64,000 nucleotides of DNA from Chryseolinea sp. H1M3-3 (lineage in GTDB: Bacteria; Bacteroidota; Bacteroidia; Cytophagales; Cyclobacteriaceae), in assembly GCF_029360725.1 (NCBI RefSeq), contig NZ_JARKMY010000001.1, forward strand, positions 310,001 to 374,000, given 5' to 3'. Within the stretch, counting starts at the first letter, position 1. Each line of letters begins with the position of its first letter. Below are positions 18,129-27,651 of the stretch, one piece after another. The notes below the pieces were generated by a model, which saw nothing but the letters and a program-made list of their open reading frames with translations, made no database searches and was not told the origin of the DNA. The position numbers and the translations under genes were made by a program.

Positions 18129-18694
18129 TGTACTATAAGCGAGGCTATGGCAGCACAATCATTCGGGGCAAACCGTTCAGGACGTTGTGCTGCCGTGGAT
18201 AATTTATTTCTCAAATCTGAGAAGCACCTTCACCATGAATTTAATGCTATTGTGAAAAAAGCGCAAGCGTAAAACTGTCTCGAATTCCATTACAGTTCAA
18301 TGGTATTCAAAGAAGCCCAGCACTCCGACAAATCACAAGTTCCGTTGATCCATTTTACCTAAACTGCTTGTTATTCGTCTAGACCGATCAAAGAAATCCT
18401 GCGGTTGTGCAATCCCAAAAGTTCCGTTAAAACTCCGTTGCTCACAAAAGGACAGTATAAGTATTGGCGTGGGTAGGTGATTTAAAGAAAACTTTGCAAC
18501 TTAGAGGTCCGAAATATCAATGGTGGAGCCCTGTTTCAAGTGCAGTCTTTTTCGATTAATTAAAATGAAAAATACACTTAACCATTATCATGGTGCAGGC
18601 TTGCTGGATCGCGATTTGTTTCGGGTAAGATGACCTGAGATTATGCGTCAGCATGCGTATGATTTGCAGGATACCGAGGTTGAGGCAAAACTAA
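18129..18694. other. Divergent intergenic region, no gene recognised
   Basis: About 570 bases between the starts of the VCBS operon (minus) and the CRTAC1-type gene (plus). No open frame with a plausible start, no tRNA and no terminator was recognised. It should hold the promoters of both transcripts, but no match to the Bacteroidota -7/-33 consensus is convincing. The hexamer ATGCGT recurs at about 18642, 18653 and 18701, which may be chance. Confidence 0.4.
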
Positions 18695-18736
18695 ATGAAG
18701 GCAATGCGTATGGCCTTTGTTTTATTTAATAAGAAA

Positions 18737-21700
18737 ATGATTAGTAGAATAACGTTCCTGGTCTTCTCCCTGATTATCTGGGACAACTTTTTGTTTGCTC
18801 AAGAAACACCATTGTTTGAGCAACTCTCGCCCTCCAAAACAGGAGTAACTTTTAAAAACATGCTGAAGGAAACCCCTGCCTCCAATGTCCTTACATATGA
18901 ATATTTTTTTAATGGAGGAGGTACTGCCATAGGAGATATCAACAACGACGGGCTCGATGACATCTATTTTACCTCCAACATGGGCTCTAACAAACTGTAT
19001 TTAAATCAAGGAAGTTTTAAATTTAATGATATAACAAAATCGGCCGGCGTCGCGTGCAATGACGGATGGAAAACCGGCGTTACAATGGCCGATGTAAATG
19101 GTGATGGCTTCATCGATATTTACGTCTGTTATTCCGGAAAAGGCGATCCCAATAAACGGCGGAATAAACTTTTCATCAACAATGGCAACCTAACCTTTAC
19201 AGATAAAGCCAGAGAATATGGCTTGGACGATGCGGGTTATGCAACTCATGCTTCCTTTTTCGATTTTGACAGGGATGGCGATCTTGACATGTACCAGTTG
19301 AATCACAACGTAGTGGTTATCCGAGGATTTCAGTTTGCTAAAGCTAAAGAAACAAGAGATCCGTTTGCAGGTGACAAATTTTTTAGAAATGATAACGGGC
19401 GTTTTACAGACATCAGCGAGGCAGCCGGCATAAAAGGAAACCCGTTGGGATTTGGTTTGGGTATTACGGTCGCTGATATCAACAAAGATGGTTGGCTCGA
19501 CATGTATGTATCCAACGATTACGTTGAACCTGACTATCTGTACATCAACAACCACAACGGTACGTTTACTGACCGGCTGACAGATTACATGCAGCATATT
19601 TCGCAATTTTCTATGGGATGCGATGTAAGCGATATCAATAATGATACATGGCCCGACATCTTTACTGTCGATATGCTCCCCGAAGATAATAAGCGCCAAA
19701 AATTATTGTACGGACCTGAAAACTACGAGCAATACTCGCTAATGGTTTTGAACGGCTTTTACTTTCAAAATATGCGCAACATGCTTCATTTGAATAATGG
19801 AAATGGAACATACAGTGAAATAGGCCAATTCGCAGGCATCTCAAAAACAGATTGGAGCTGGGCCCCACTTTTTGCAGACTATGATAACGACGGCCTGAAG
19901 GATCTTTTTATTACTAACGGATACTTCCGCGACTATACTAACCGTGACTTCTTAAAGTACAAAGGTGACTACTATTTTGAAAAAGGAAAGGCCAAAGAAA
20001 AGGCTGATACTTTCCATTTGGTAAGTACGATGACATCAACGCCGTTGCATAATTACATTTATAAAAATAACGGCGACTTAACATTCACAGATAAGAGCGC
20101 CGTATGGGGATTCAAAGAGCTTAATTTTTCTAACGGAGCAGCATATTCTGATCTAGATAATGATGGCGATCTCGATCTGATCATTAACAACGAAAACGCT
20201 ACCGCTTCGATTCACAAAAACCTTTCACGAGAGCAACATCCGGAAATAAATTACCTACAATTATCGCTGACAGGTACAGGGAGGAACACGAAAGGCACAG
20301 GCGCTAAAATCACACTCTTTAGCCAAGGAAAGTCGCAGTATTTTGAAAAAATTCCTTCAAGGGGTTTCCAATCGTCGGTGACTGACCGGATACACGTTGG
20401 CTTGGGTAGCGTTGGTAAGGTAGACTCGATAAAAATAATCTGGATGTCGGGGCAGCACATGACCCTTCGCGATGTTCAGGCAAATCAAATTTTAAAAATC
20501 CCGGAAGAGAATAGTATAGAACAGCGCGCCGAGGCCATATCTAAAGTTGCTGTGGAAACAATTTTTACACCGGTAGAGCCAACATTGAACTATACCCACG
20601 CTGAGCCAGGGTTTAATGATTTCAAAAGGCAGCCACTGCTTATGACGATGCTGACTACTTGCGGTCCGATAATGGCGCAAGGGGATATTAACAACGATGG
20701 GTTAGCTGACGTCTTTGTTGGTGGGGCCCAAGAAAACCCGGCGAAAATTTTTATCCAGAATAAGAACGGCACCTTTGACGAATCGATGTCGACTGTATTT
20801 AATAAATTATGTACAGATGCAGATGCGGTTTTCTTTGACGCAGACGGCGACCGCGACCAAGACTTGTATGTAGTCAGTGGCGGTTATAATGACTACGAAG
20901 TTAAAGACAAAGCCTTAAAGGACAGACTCTACGTCAATGACGGAACCGGCAAATTCCTAATTGCAACGGATGGGTTACCAGACATGGTCGGCAGTAAAGC
21001 TTGTGTTGCGGCCAGCGATTTCGATCATGATGGAGATTTGGATTTGTTCGTTGGCGGAAGGGTCCTGCCTGGTAAATATCCAGTTACACCAGAGAGTTAT
21101 TTATTACTGAACAACGGTGGCCGATTTGAAAACGTAACTGCCACTAAAGCATCGCGGATGTCAATGCTCGGAATGGTGTCTGATGCAAAGTGGGTTGATG
21201 TTAATGGCGACCACTGGGATGACTTGGTTGTTATCGGGGAATTTATGTCGATAGAAGTTTTTACCAATAACCAGGGCAAAACATTTGAGCGGACAACTGA
21301 AACGTTTTTCGAACGCGATGTATCCGGATTATGGAATAAAATGATTGCTCACGACTTCGATAAGGATGGAGATCTCGATCTAATTGTCGGCAATTTAGGA
21401 CTTAACACTCAATTGCGTGCAAGTGAAAAGGAGCCACTGACATTGGTGTATAAAGATTTTGATAACAACGGATCGGTGGACCCCATTTTAAACTACTATG
21501 TACAGGGAAAAGAATATCCATTCCCGTCGCGTGATGAACTACTTGACCAAATGTACAGCATGCGTTCAAAGTTCACGGACTATGCATCCTATTCCAATGC
21601 GAGACTGGAAGATATTTTTTCCGCCAATGATTTGAAGGATGCAAAACGACTCAAAGCTACCCTGTTGGAAAGTGTGTACCTGGAAAATAAACAAGGCAAA

Positions 21701-22030
21701 TTTGAAATTCATGAACTACCCCATGAAGCGCAATTTTCACCTATCTATGCAATGACCATTGTAGACTACAATAAAGATGGAAACATGGACCTGATTACCG
21801 GAGGCAATCAAAGTTCTATTCGTATCCGGATGGGTGTCATCGACGCTAATTTCGGTCAATTGTTTCAGGGCGATGGTAAAGGAAATTTTGTCTATGTTCC
21901 GCAACCCCGCTCAGGATTAAGCTCCACAGGAGACACGAAGTCTTTACAAATGATTAACGTTCGGGGTGATGATTATTTATTGATCGGCATCAACAACGTC
22001 GGCGTTAAAACCTATAAATTGAATCGATGA
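18737..22030 (+). CDS. CRTAC1-family VCBS/FG-GAP protein with ASPIC/UnbV domain
   Basis: Large exported protein of about 1097 residues. The ATG at 18737 (MISRITFLVFSLII) gives a clean signal peptide ending FLFAQ, whereas the longer frame from 18695 has a leader without sense. Seven D.xxDGxxD calcium loops in the first half (for example DINNDGLDDIYF, DVNGDGFIDIYV, DFDRDGDLDMYQ) precede an ASPIC/UnbV-type domain around KGTGAKI...RGFQS. Six more loops (DFDHDGDLDLFV, DFDKDGDLDLIV, DYNKDGNMDLIT) follow, so two propellers flank the UnbV domain. The protein should bind calcium at the surface or in the periplasm. It overlaps the downstream haloperoxidase-like gene by ATGA. Confidence 0.92.
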   Translation: MISRITFLVFSLIIWDNFLFAQETPLFEQLSPSKTGVTFKNMLKETPASNVLTYEYFFNGGGTAIGDINNDGLDDIYFTSNMGSNKLYLNQGSFKFNDITKSAGVACNDGWKTGVTMADVNGDGFIDIYVCYSGKGDPNKRRNKLFINNGNLTFTDKAREYGLDDAGYATHASFFDFDRDGDLDMYQLNHNVVVIRGFQFAKAKETRDPFAGDKFFRNDNGRFTDISEAAGIKGNPLGFGLGITVADINKDGWLDMYVSNDYVEPDYLYINNHNGTFTDRLTDYMQHISQFSMGCDVSDINNDTWPDIFTVDMLPEDNKRQKLLYGPENYEQYSLMVLNGFYFQNMRNMLHLNNGNGTYSEIGQFAGISKTDWSWAPLFADYDNDGLKDLFITNGYFRDYTNRDFLKYKGDYYFEKGKAKEKADTFHLVSTMTSTPLHNYIYKNNGDLTFTDKSAVWGFKELNFSNGAAYSDLDNDGDLDLIINNENATASIHKNLSREQHPEINYLQLSLTGTGRNTKGTGAKITLFSQGKSQYFEKIPSRGFQSSVTDRIHVGLGSVGKVDSIKIIWMSGQHMTLRDVQANQILKIPEENSIEQRAEAISKVAVETIFTPVEPTLNYTHAEPGFNDFKRQPLLMTMLTTCGPIMAQGDINNDGLADVFVGGAQENPAKIFIQNKNGTFDESMSTVFNKLCTDADAVFFDADGDRDQDLYVVSGGYNDYEVKDKALKDRLYVNDGTGKFLIATDGLPDMVGSKACVAASDFDHDGDLDLFVGGRVLPGKYPVTPESYLLLNNGGRFENVTATKASRMSMLGMVSDAKWVDVNGDHWDDLVVIGEFMSIEVFTNNQGKTFERTTETFFERDVSGLWNKMIAHDFDKDGDLDLIVGNLGLNTQLRASEKEPLTLVYKDFDNNGSVDPILNYYVQGKEYPFPSRDELLDQMYSMRSKFTDYASYSNARLEDIFSANDLKDAKRLKATLLESVYLENKQGKFEIHELPHEAQFSPIYAMTIVDYNKDGNMDLITGGNQSSIRIRMGVIDANFGQLFQGDGKGNFVYVPQPRSGLSSTGDTKSLQMINVRGDDYLLIGINNVGVKTYKLNR

Positions 22031-23367
22031 TGAGCGCGATAAAAGCCGGATGGATGATTGTATTCCTACTGATAACCGGAAATGTTTTTTCCCAGAAGCA
22101 TTCTAAGAATCAGCAAGAGGTACAACTGCTGGCAGATAATATATTTCATCTTTCAGAAGTGATGCTTCATGATGTAGCCGCTCCGGTTGCTGCCAGTCGT
22201 TTTTATGCTTATGCAATGTTGGGTGCTTATGAAACTGCCCACTATGGCACTGGTCGGTTAGTAAATCTCAACGAAGAGCTGAATGCAAACCCGGAAATAA
22301 AGCCTCCGGTGCTTCCCAAAAATTTTAATGTTTCGCTGGCTTCTAATTATGCGCTGCTTCATGTAGGGCGATTCATTATGCCGTCCGGCGCCATGTTGGA
22401 AGAAAAACAAAAAGCGCTTGTTGCTTACTTCAAAAAAAAGAAAAAAATTTCTGAGTCCGATATCAAGGACAACATTCGGTATGCCGAAGAAATTGCTAAA
22501 TCGGTATTAGCCTATGCCCGAACGGACGGCTACAACAAGCTTAGTACTTATACGCGATATTCACCTAGCAAGAAAGAAGGTTATTGGTATCCCACACCGC
22601 CCGAATACATGAGTGCTGTAGAACCTCAATGGAAAACGATCCGAACCTTTTTCCTTGATTCTGCAAAGCAGTTTGCGCCTCCCCCACCCGTTGCTTACAG
22701 CAAAGACTCAACAAGCGCATTTTATAAACTCATGCTGGAGGTATATGAAGCGAAGAATAATATCACCAAAGAACAACTTGCTATTGCGAATTTTTGGGAT
22801 TGCAACCCTTTCGCCGTGGATTATTCAGGTCACATGGCCATCGGATTAAAAAAGATCTCACCAGCAGGCCACTGGATGGGAATCACCAGCATTGCATGTA
22901 AAAAAGCAGACATCTCACTTGATTCTGCCATATTGATTCATTCAATGGTGGCCTTAACGTTGCACGATGCTTTTATCAGCTGTTGGCAGGAGAAATACTT
23001 CAGCGACCGTATTCGTCCGGAATCAGCCATCAATATTTTAATCGATCCAAGCTGGCGCCCGGTGTTACAAACGCCACCGTTCCCTGAATACACCAGTGGC
23101 CATAGCGTTGCATCATCGTCTGTTGCTGTTGTGCTTACCTACCTGCTGGGCGATAACTTTAATTTTTTGGATACTTCTGAAATGTATTTCGGCATTCCAG
23201 CGCGTGAGTTCAAATCTTTCTACCAGGCTGCAGAAGAAGCTGCCATCTCCCGGCTTTACGGCGGCATACACTTTCGTGACGCCTGCGAAAATGGTGTGGT
23301 GCAGGGGAAACAAATTGGTCAGTTCATATTAAGCAATATGGTTGACCTGCAGGCCAAGCAAAATTAA
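22027..23367 (+). CDS. Vanadium-dependent haloperoxidase / PAP2-family exported protein
   Basis: PAP2/vanadium-haloperoxidase superfamily protein of 446 residues with a signal peptide ending NVFSQ. The active-site motifs are in order: K323-x6-R330-P331, TSGH at 356-359 (TSGH instead of the usual PSGH) and SR(408-409)-x5-H415, with D418 two residues after the spacer. These form the phosphate or vanadate site in the family, so the protein may be a phosphatase or a halide-oxidising enzyme, and sequence alone cannot decide which. Its ATG lies within the stop of the CRTAC1-type gene, implying translational coupling and a shared role. Confidence 0.9.
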   Translation: MMSAIKAGWMIVFLLITGNVFSQKHSKNQQEVQLLADNIFHLSEVMLHDVAAPVAASRFYAYAMLGAYETAHYGTGRLVNLNEELNANPEIKPPVLPKNFNVSLASNYALLHVGRFIMPSGAMLEEKQKALVAYFKKKKKISESDIKDNIRYAEEIAKSVLAYARTDGYNKLSTYTRYSPSKKEGYWYPTPPEYMSAVEPQWKTIRTFFLDSAKQFAPPPPVAYSKDSTSAFYKLMLEVYEAKNNITKEQLAIANFWDCNPFAVDYSGHMAIGLKKISPAGHWMGITSIACKKADISLDSAILIHSMVALTLHDAFISCWQEKYFSDRIRPESAINILIDPSWRPVLQTPPFPEYTSGHSVASSSVAVVLTYLLGDNFNFLDTSEMYFGIPAREFKSFYQAAEEAAISRLYGGIHFRDACENGVVQGKQIGQFILSNMVDLQAKQN

Positions 23368-23497
23368 TTTTACGATCACCTCATCCATTCGACTGTCGCG
23401 AATAGTTCTAAATTTTGCGGCCGGAATTAAAATTCCGTAGCTTGAAGTCCTAAGAAATCCGCTCGAAGCTAGAGGATACACACTGGCAACGTATCAT

Positions 23498-24364
23498 ATG
23501 AAAAAAGAGCAAATTCAAGAATTATTCAGTCGGTTTGAGCACGCCTGTTACGATTACAATGGGATTGAGTGTTGGAGCGCCCGTGAGTTGCAGAACATTT
23601 TTGGATATTCGAAATGGGACAACTTCCTTAAAGTAATCGACAAGGCAAAAAAAGCCTGCGAAAACGCTGGCACTATTGTTTCAGACCATTTTGCTGATAC
23701 AGGTAAAATGGTCGCATTAGGCAGCGGCTCTGAGAGAAGAATAAATGACATTGCCCTAACACGGTATGGATCCTATTTAGTTGCTCAAAACGGCGACACA
23801 ACAAAATCAGAAATTGCTTTTGCTCAAACTTATTTTGCGGTACAAACACGCAAGCAGGAAATCATCGAACAACGTTTGTTGGATGTCGCGCGCGTCGCTC
23901 TACGGGGAAAACTTACTAAATCGGAAAAGAAATTATCTGGTATTATTTACGAGCGTGGTGTAGATCACAGTGGTTTCGCCGCGATAAGAAGTTCAGGCGA
24001 CAAGGCTTTATTTGGAGGGTTTAGCACTGAAGATATGAAACACAAACTCCAGGTTCCGGATCACAGGGCACTTGCAGATTTTCTTCCCGCGTTAACTATA
24101 AAAGCCAAAGACTTCGCTGCGGAGTTGACAAGCCACAATGTGATCGAAAAAAATTTGAAAGGGGAATACGACATCTCCGTTGAACATGTGGAAAATAATG
24201 TAGCCGTTCGACAAATGCTCGTTCAACGAAGTGTTAAGCCGGAGGAAATACCACCGGCCGAGGATTTAAAGAAAGTACAACGGAGATTGGAAGGCGACGA
24301 AAGAAAAATAATTGAAGACGCTAAAAAATTGAAAATCAAAAAAAATAAACGTCGATCTGGTTAA
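23498..24364 (+). CDS. dinD: DinD-like DNA-damage-inducible protein
   Basis: DinD-type protein of 288 residues. The N-terminal BRO-N-like domain (about 15-115) contains WSARELQNIFGYSKWDNF, then DIALTRYGSYLVAQNGD, AQTYFAVQTRKQE and, in the middle, GVDHSGFAAIRSSGDKALFGG. The C-terminus is charged and lysine-rich. Escherichia coli DinD is SOS-induced and binds RecA filaments (family knowledge). It stands alone between the haloperoxidase gene and a GH18 gene. No LexA-type box was recognised upstream, but the Bacteroidota site is not well known to me. Confidence 0.88.
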   Translation: MKKEQIQELFSRFEHACYDYNGIECWSARELQNIFGYSKWDNFLKVIDKAKKACENAGTIVSDHFADTGKMVALGSGSERRINDIALTRYGSYLVAQNGDTTKSEIAFAQTYFAVQTRKQEIIEQRLLDVARVALRGKLTKSEKKLSGIIYERGVDHSGFAAIRSSGDKALFGGFSTEDMKHKLQVPDHRALADFLPALTIKAKDFAAELTSHNVIEKNLKGEYDISVEHVENNVAVRQMLVQRSVKPEEIPPAEDLKKVQRRLEGDERKIIEDAKKLKIKKNKRRSG

Positions 24365-24601
24365 AGAAAAAATGATAATGTGAGTATTATCGATATGAAA
24401 ATATGATCCACGTCAAGTCCAGGATGATTATCCTCCCAATTTCGTAGTTAAATTCAAATGCAGGAATACGAAAACTTCTTCTCTTACACACGCACATTCG
24501 ATTCAATTCGATCAACTTTACACCACTCACGGAAAGTCGTCATTACGAAAAGAAATAGTAGAATTTAAAAAGTACCTTAGTAATTCACCTGTACAAATTC
24601 T

Positions 24602-25576
24602 ATGAAGCTTTTTATCATTTTTGTTTTCATGCTGATTCCAATAGTTGGTTTCTGCCAGCAACCCCGTAACAATAAAAAACCTGCAAAGAACGACTTTATG
24701 GTAATCGGCTATCTGCAAGGTCGGAATGTGGATACTACGGCAATTCCTTTTCACATGCTAACCCACATCAATTTTTCATTTGCCATTCCCGCAAAAACAG
24801 GGGGTGGCTTGGATGCCTTACGAAATTCTGATAAGCTAATCGGCCTCGTAAAAAAAGCACATCGAAATAATGTTCAGGTTTTCATTTCTGTTGGCGGATG
24901 GAGCATTGGTGACGAACCGGGAGATGACAGCCGTTTCCACCGGTTGGCTCAGACAAAGGAGGAACGTGATTATTTTGTTACCAACGTTATGGAATTGGTA
25001 AGGCGATACAACCTGGATGGCGTTGATGTTGATTGGGAATATCCTGACATAGAAAATCGCTCAGCCGAAGACAATGTATTATTAATGAAGCAACTCGGCG
25101 ACTCATTGCACGCGGTTAACAAAAAGCTTACCGCAGCCGTTGTCCACTATGGTAATCAGGGAGACGGAACAAAAAAAGAAATTTTTGCAATTGTAGATTG
25201 GCTGAATCTCATGACGTATGACGATGATAAAGGCCAACCCATTCCGCACGCCCCTTACAGTCTCGTTGAGAAGTCGTACAACTATTGGGTTACACAACGG
25301 GGACTTCCGGCGCACAAGGCTGTGCTAGGTCTTCCATTCTATGGTAAGCCACGGGGAAAACTTACGCACTACAAAGATCTTGTTAATGCAGGAGCAGATC
25401 CTTACGCAGACACCTTTGACTCGGTGTATTACAACGGCATCAACACCATAAAAAAGAAAACGGAATTCGCTAAAAAACAAAAAATGGCAGGCGTGATGAT
25501 ATGGGAAATTTCTCAGGACCTGAATGATGACCGTTCACTGTTGCGAGCCATCAATCAAGCTGCTGGAAAAGAATAG
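24602..25576 (+). CDS. Exported GH18 glycoside hydrolase (chitinase-like)
   Basis: Family GH18 enzyme of 324 residues with a signal peptide ending VGFCQ. Motif SVGGW lies at residues 96-100 and the catalytic DGVDVDWEYP at 139-148, with Glu146 as acid/base and the DxxDxDxE aspartates intact. LNLMTYDD and MAGVMIWEISQD mark later barrel strands. It should hydrolyse chitin, peptidoglycan-related or N-glycan beta-1,4-GlcNAc linkages in the periplasm or outside. At catalytic-domain size with no carbohydrate-binding module, it resembles small endo-type members. No operon partner is adjacent. Confidence 0.92.
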   Translation: MKLFIIFVFMLIPIVGFCQQPRNNKKPAKNDFMVIGYLQGRNVDTTAIPFHMLTHINFSFAIPAKTGGGLDALRNSDKLIGLVKKAHRNNVQVFISVGGWSIGDEPGDDSRFHRLAQTKEERDYFVTNVMELVRRYNLDGVDVDWEYPDIENRSAEDNVLLMKQLGDSLHAVNKKLTAAVVHYGNQGDGTKKEIFAIVDWLNLMTYDDDKGQPIPHAPYSLVEKSYNYWVTQRGLPAHKAVLGLPFYGKPRGKLTHYKDLVNAGADPYADTFDSVYYNGINTIKKKTEFAKKQKMAGVMIWEISQDLNDDRSLLRAINQAAGKE

Positions 25577-25666
25577 GGATGTTACTACTTTGATGGTCGT
25601 GGAGGGAAATAAGTGATAAGCTTATCAAATACTTTTTTGACTAACCTTATTTACAAAAGCAAAAAA

Positions 25667-26044
25667 TCAATTGCTGCTGTGTGCAGGTACAATCTTTTCA
25701 GAGCTCTCAATTTCTACGTCATGAACGAAAAGCATGCTCTTAATGCGGTTCCCTGTCTCATCATAAACATGAAAATATCCTTCCCTGCTTCCATTCACAT
25801 ACTGACCCTCGGCCATAACCTGGCCATTTAAGTAATACGAAGCGTATCGGCCATGCATGATACCCCGTTGATACATTTCCTCAATGATTAATTCACCCGT
25901 CTCATAATATTGTTTCCACAATCCATGCTTCAGATCCTGGTAGTAAGTACCCTCGGCGACCAACACTGCATGCTTATTGAACTCCTTCCATTTTCCGTTC
26001 TTAGGGCTCTTTGGCGTTTGATTATGTAAGATATTGCTCAACAT
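25667..26044 (-). CDS. MORN/YwqK-type repeat protein
   Basis: Small protein of 125 residues made of about four repeats of the form G.Y..G..HG.W..YY..G (KHGLWKQYYETGELIIEEMY, MHGRYASYYLNGQVMAEGQY, REGYFHVYDETGNRIKSMLF). These are typical of toxin-antitoxin-like YwqK and MORN proteins. No signal peptide is seen. It is alone and no toxin is adjacent. The function is unknown. Confidence 0.75.
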   Translation of the reverse strand: MLSNILHNQTPKSPKNGKWKEFNKHAVLVAEGTYYQDLKHGLWKQYYETGELIIEEMYQRGIMHGRYASYYLNGQVMAEGQYVNGSREGYFHVYDETGNRIKSMLFVHDVEIESSEKIVPAHSSN

Positions 26045-26209
26045 TAACTGATTTCATTTTAAGCTTTAAAAGATTCATTCCAATTATCTAAGCCAACTTT
26101 AACTAAATATTCCAAAAGCCATACCAATAATAACGTTTGAAAGCACGCCTGATTGTGGCTATGTTGAAATTGTCGATGGAGGGATTCTAATCACCTGGAA
26201 CCTTTCTCC

Positions 26210-27550
26210 TCAGTCGTTAAATTTCGTTTTATACTTCTTAATTTTGTCCCTTAATGTTTTCCTGTCGATCCCAAGACTAAGGGCAGCTTGCGAAATGTTG
26301 TTCTTGTTTGCTGCCAGCACGTCCATGACATAATCTCGCTCAACTTCGTCAAGTTTTCGGCCTAATCCTTTCGAACGTGTAGCGGAATAACGAAATGACT
26401 CCGGCAAATCCGGGGTATCAATCGAGCTCTCATCGGCCATAATCACTAGTCTATGAATTAAGTTTTGCAGTTCGCGCACATTTCCCGGCCATCCATAAGC
26501 CCTCAAGACTTTTATGGCCCTGGGCGTAATACGCATCGGTCCTTTATTTAATTCACGAACATATTTTGCCAGGAAAAATTCAATTAATAAAAGTATATCA
26601 TCGCCCCTGTCGCGAAGTGGTGGCAAATCAATTGAAATAATATTCAATCTGTAATAAAGGTCTTCACGGAATGAACCCTTCTTTACCATCTGCATGAGAT
26701 CAACATTTGTAGCCGCCACAACCCGCACGTTAGCCCTATGCGGCTTCTTAGATCCAACCATATAAAACTCTTTTTCCTGCAACACTCTTAACAACTTTGC
26801 TTGCATCGCCAGGCTTGTATTGCTGATTTCATCTAAGAACAAGGTACCACCGTCAGCCGTTTGAAAAAACCCTGCACGTGTTTCCGTAGCGCCTGTAAAA
26901 GCACCTTTGACATATCCAAAAAGCTCACTTTCCAAAAGCGAATCGGGGATACCTCCACAGTTGACTGGAACAAAAGGAGCAGCAGATATCGCGCTTCCAT
27001 AATGCAATGCTCTTGCCACGAGCTCTTTTCCTGTTCCGCTTTCGCCTGCAATCAGTACCGTGGCCGTTGTGGACTTGGCTTTGCCTATCGTATTGAAGAC
27101 CTTAATCATTCCCTCCGACTCACCAATGATCCCAAAATTTTGGGGCATTGTTTTGACAATACCTTTTTTGTGATGGTTAGTCTTGTTTAAAACACGCTCA
27201 ACGGCCTGAAATAATTCCTCATCGGTGAATGACTTTACCAGATATTCTTCAGCACCAATTTTAATGGACTCTATGGCACCCTCAATAGAGGGGAAACCTG
27301 TGATCACCAGAATCCCAATGCCTTTGAAATTTTCTGATACATGACGCACGAGCGCGATTCCGTTCTCGCCTGGCATTTTTAGATCTGTAATCAACAAATT
27401 GATTTCAATAGAATCGAGCAACTTGATCGCCGACTGTACATTTGAAGCTGAGTACACCTGATATCCGATGGATTGAAGATTCCTCTCTATCAACTCAATG
27501 GTTTCGGGTGAATCATCTACTACCAACACATTAATATTTCCGCCGTTCAT
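26210..27550 (-). CDS. Sigma-54-dependent NtrC-family response regulator
   Basis: Transcriptional activator. I place the start at ATG 27550 (MNGGNINVLVVDD) because the receiver domain begins just there. Longer starts exist at 27556 and 27607. Numbered from the 27607 frame, the receiver has the phospho-acceptor Asp75, the AAA+ domain has Walker A GESGTGKE (188-195), the sigma-54 loop GAFTGA (235-240) and Walker B GGTLFLDE (253-260). A Fis-type helix-turn-helix ends the protein (about 420-463, NNISQAALSLGIDRKTLRDKI). It needs RpoN to open promoters. The kinase gene upstream ends at 27652 in the same direction, so the two form a two-component operon. Confidence 0.93.
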   Translation of the reverse strand: MNGGNINVLVVDDSPETIELIERNLQSIGYQVYSASNVQSAIKLLDSIEINLLITDLKMPGENGIALVRHVSENFKGIGILVITGFPSIEGAIESIKIGAEEYLVKSFTDEELFQAVERVLNKTNHHKKGIVKTMPQNFGIIGESEGMIKVFNTIGKAKSTTATVLIAGESGTGKELVARALHYGSAISAAPFVPVNCGGIPDSLLESELFGYVKGAFTGATETRAGFFQTADGGTLFLDEISNTSLAMQAKLLRVLQEKEFYMVGSKKPHRANVRVVAATNVDLMQMVKKGSFREDLYYRLNIISIDLPPLRDRGDDILLLIEFFLAKYVRELNKGPMRITPRAIKVLRAYGWPGNVRELQNLIHRLVIMADESSIDTPDLPESFRYSATRSKGLGRKLDEVERDYVMDVLAANKNNISQAALSLGIDRKTLRDKIKKYKTKFND

Positions 27551-27651
27551 TTTCATTTGTCCGATAGATTTGGCGTGTTGTCTTCCAATGCTTTGTTGTT
27601 TAACCACGATTTTTTGTTTGTATTAAAACGTCAAGAATTATTGAAACAGTT

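Noticed and set aside
23423-23438. CGGAATT-AAAATTCCG hairpin upstream of dinD
   Set aside because: The stem is formed mostly by an AT core with no T-run, so it is not convincing as a terminator or a LexA-type site.
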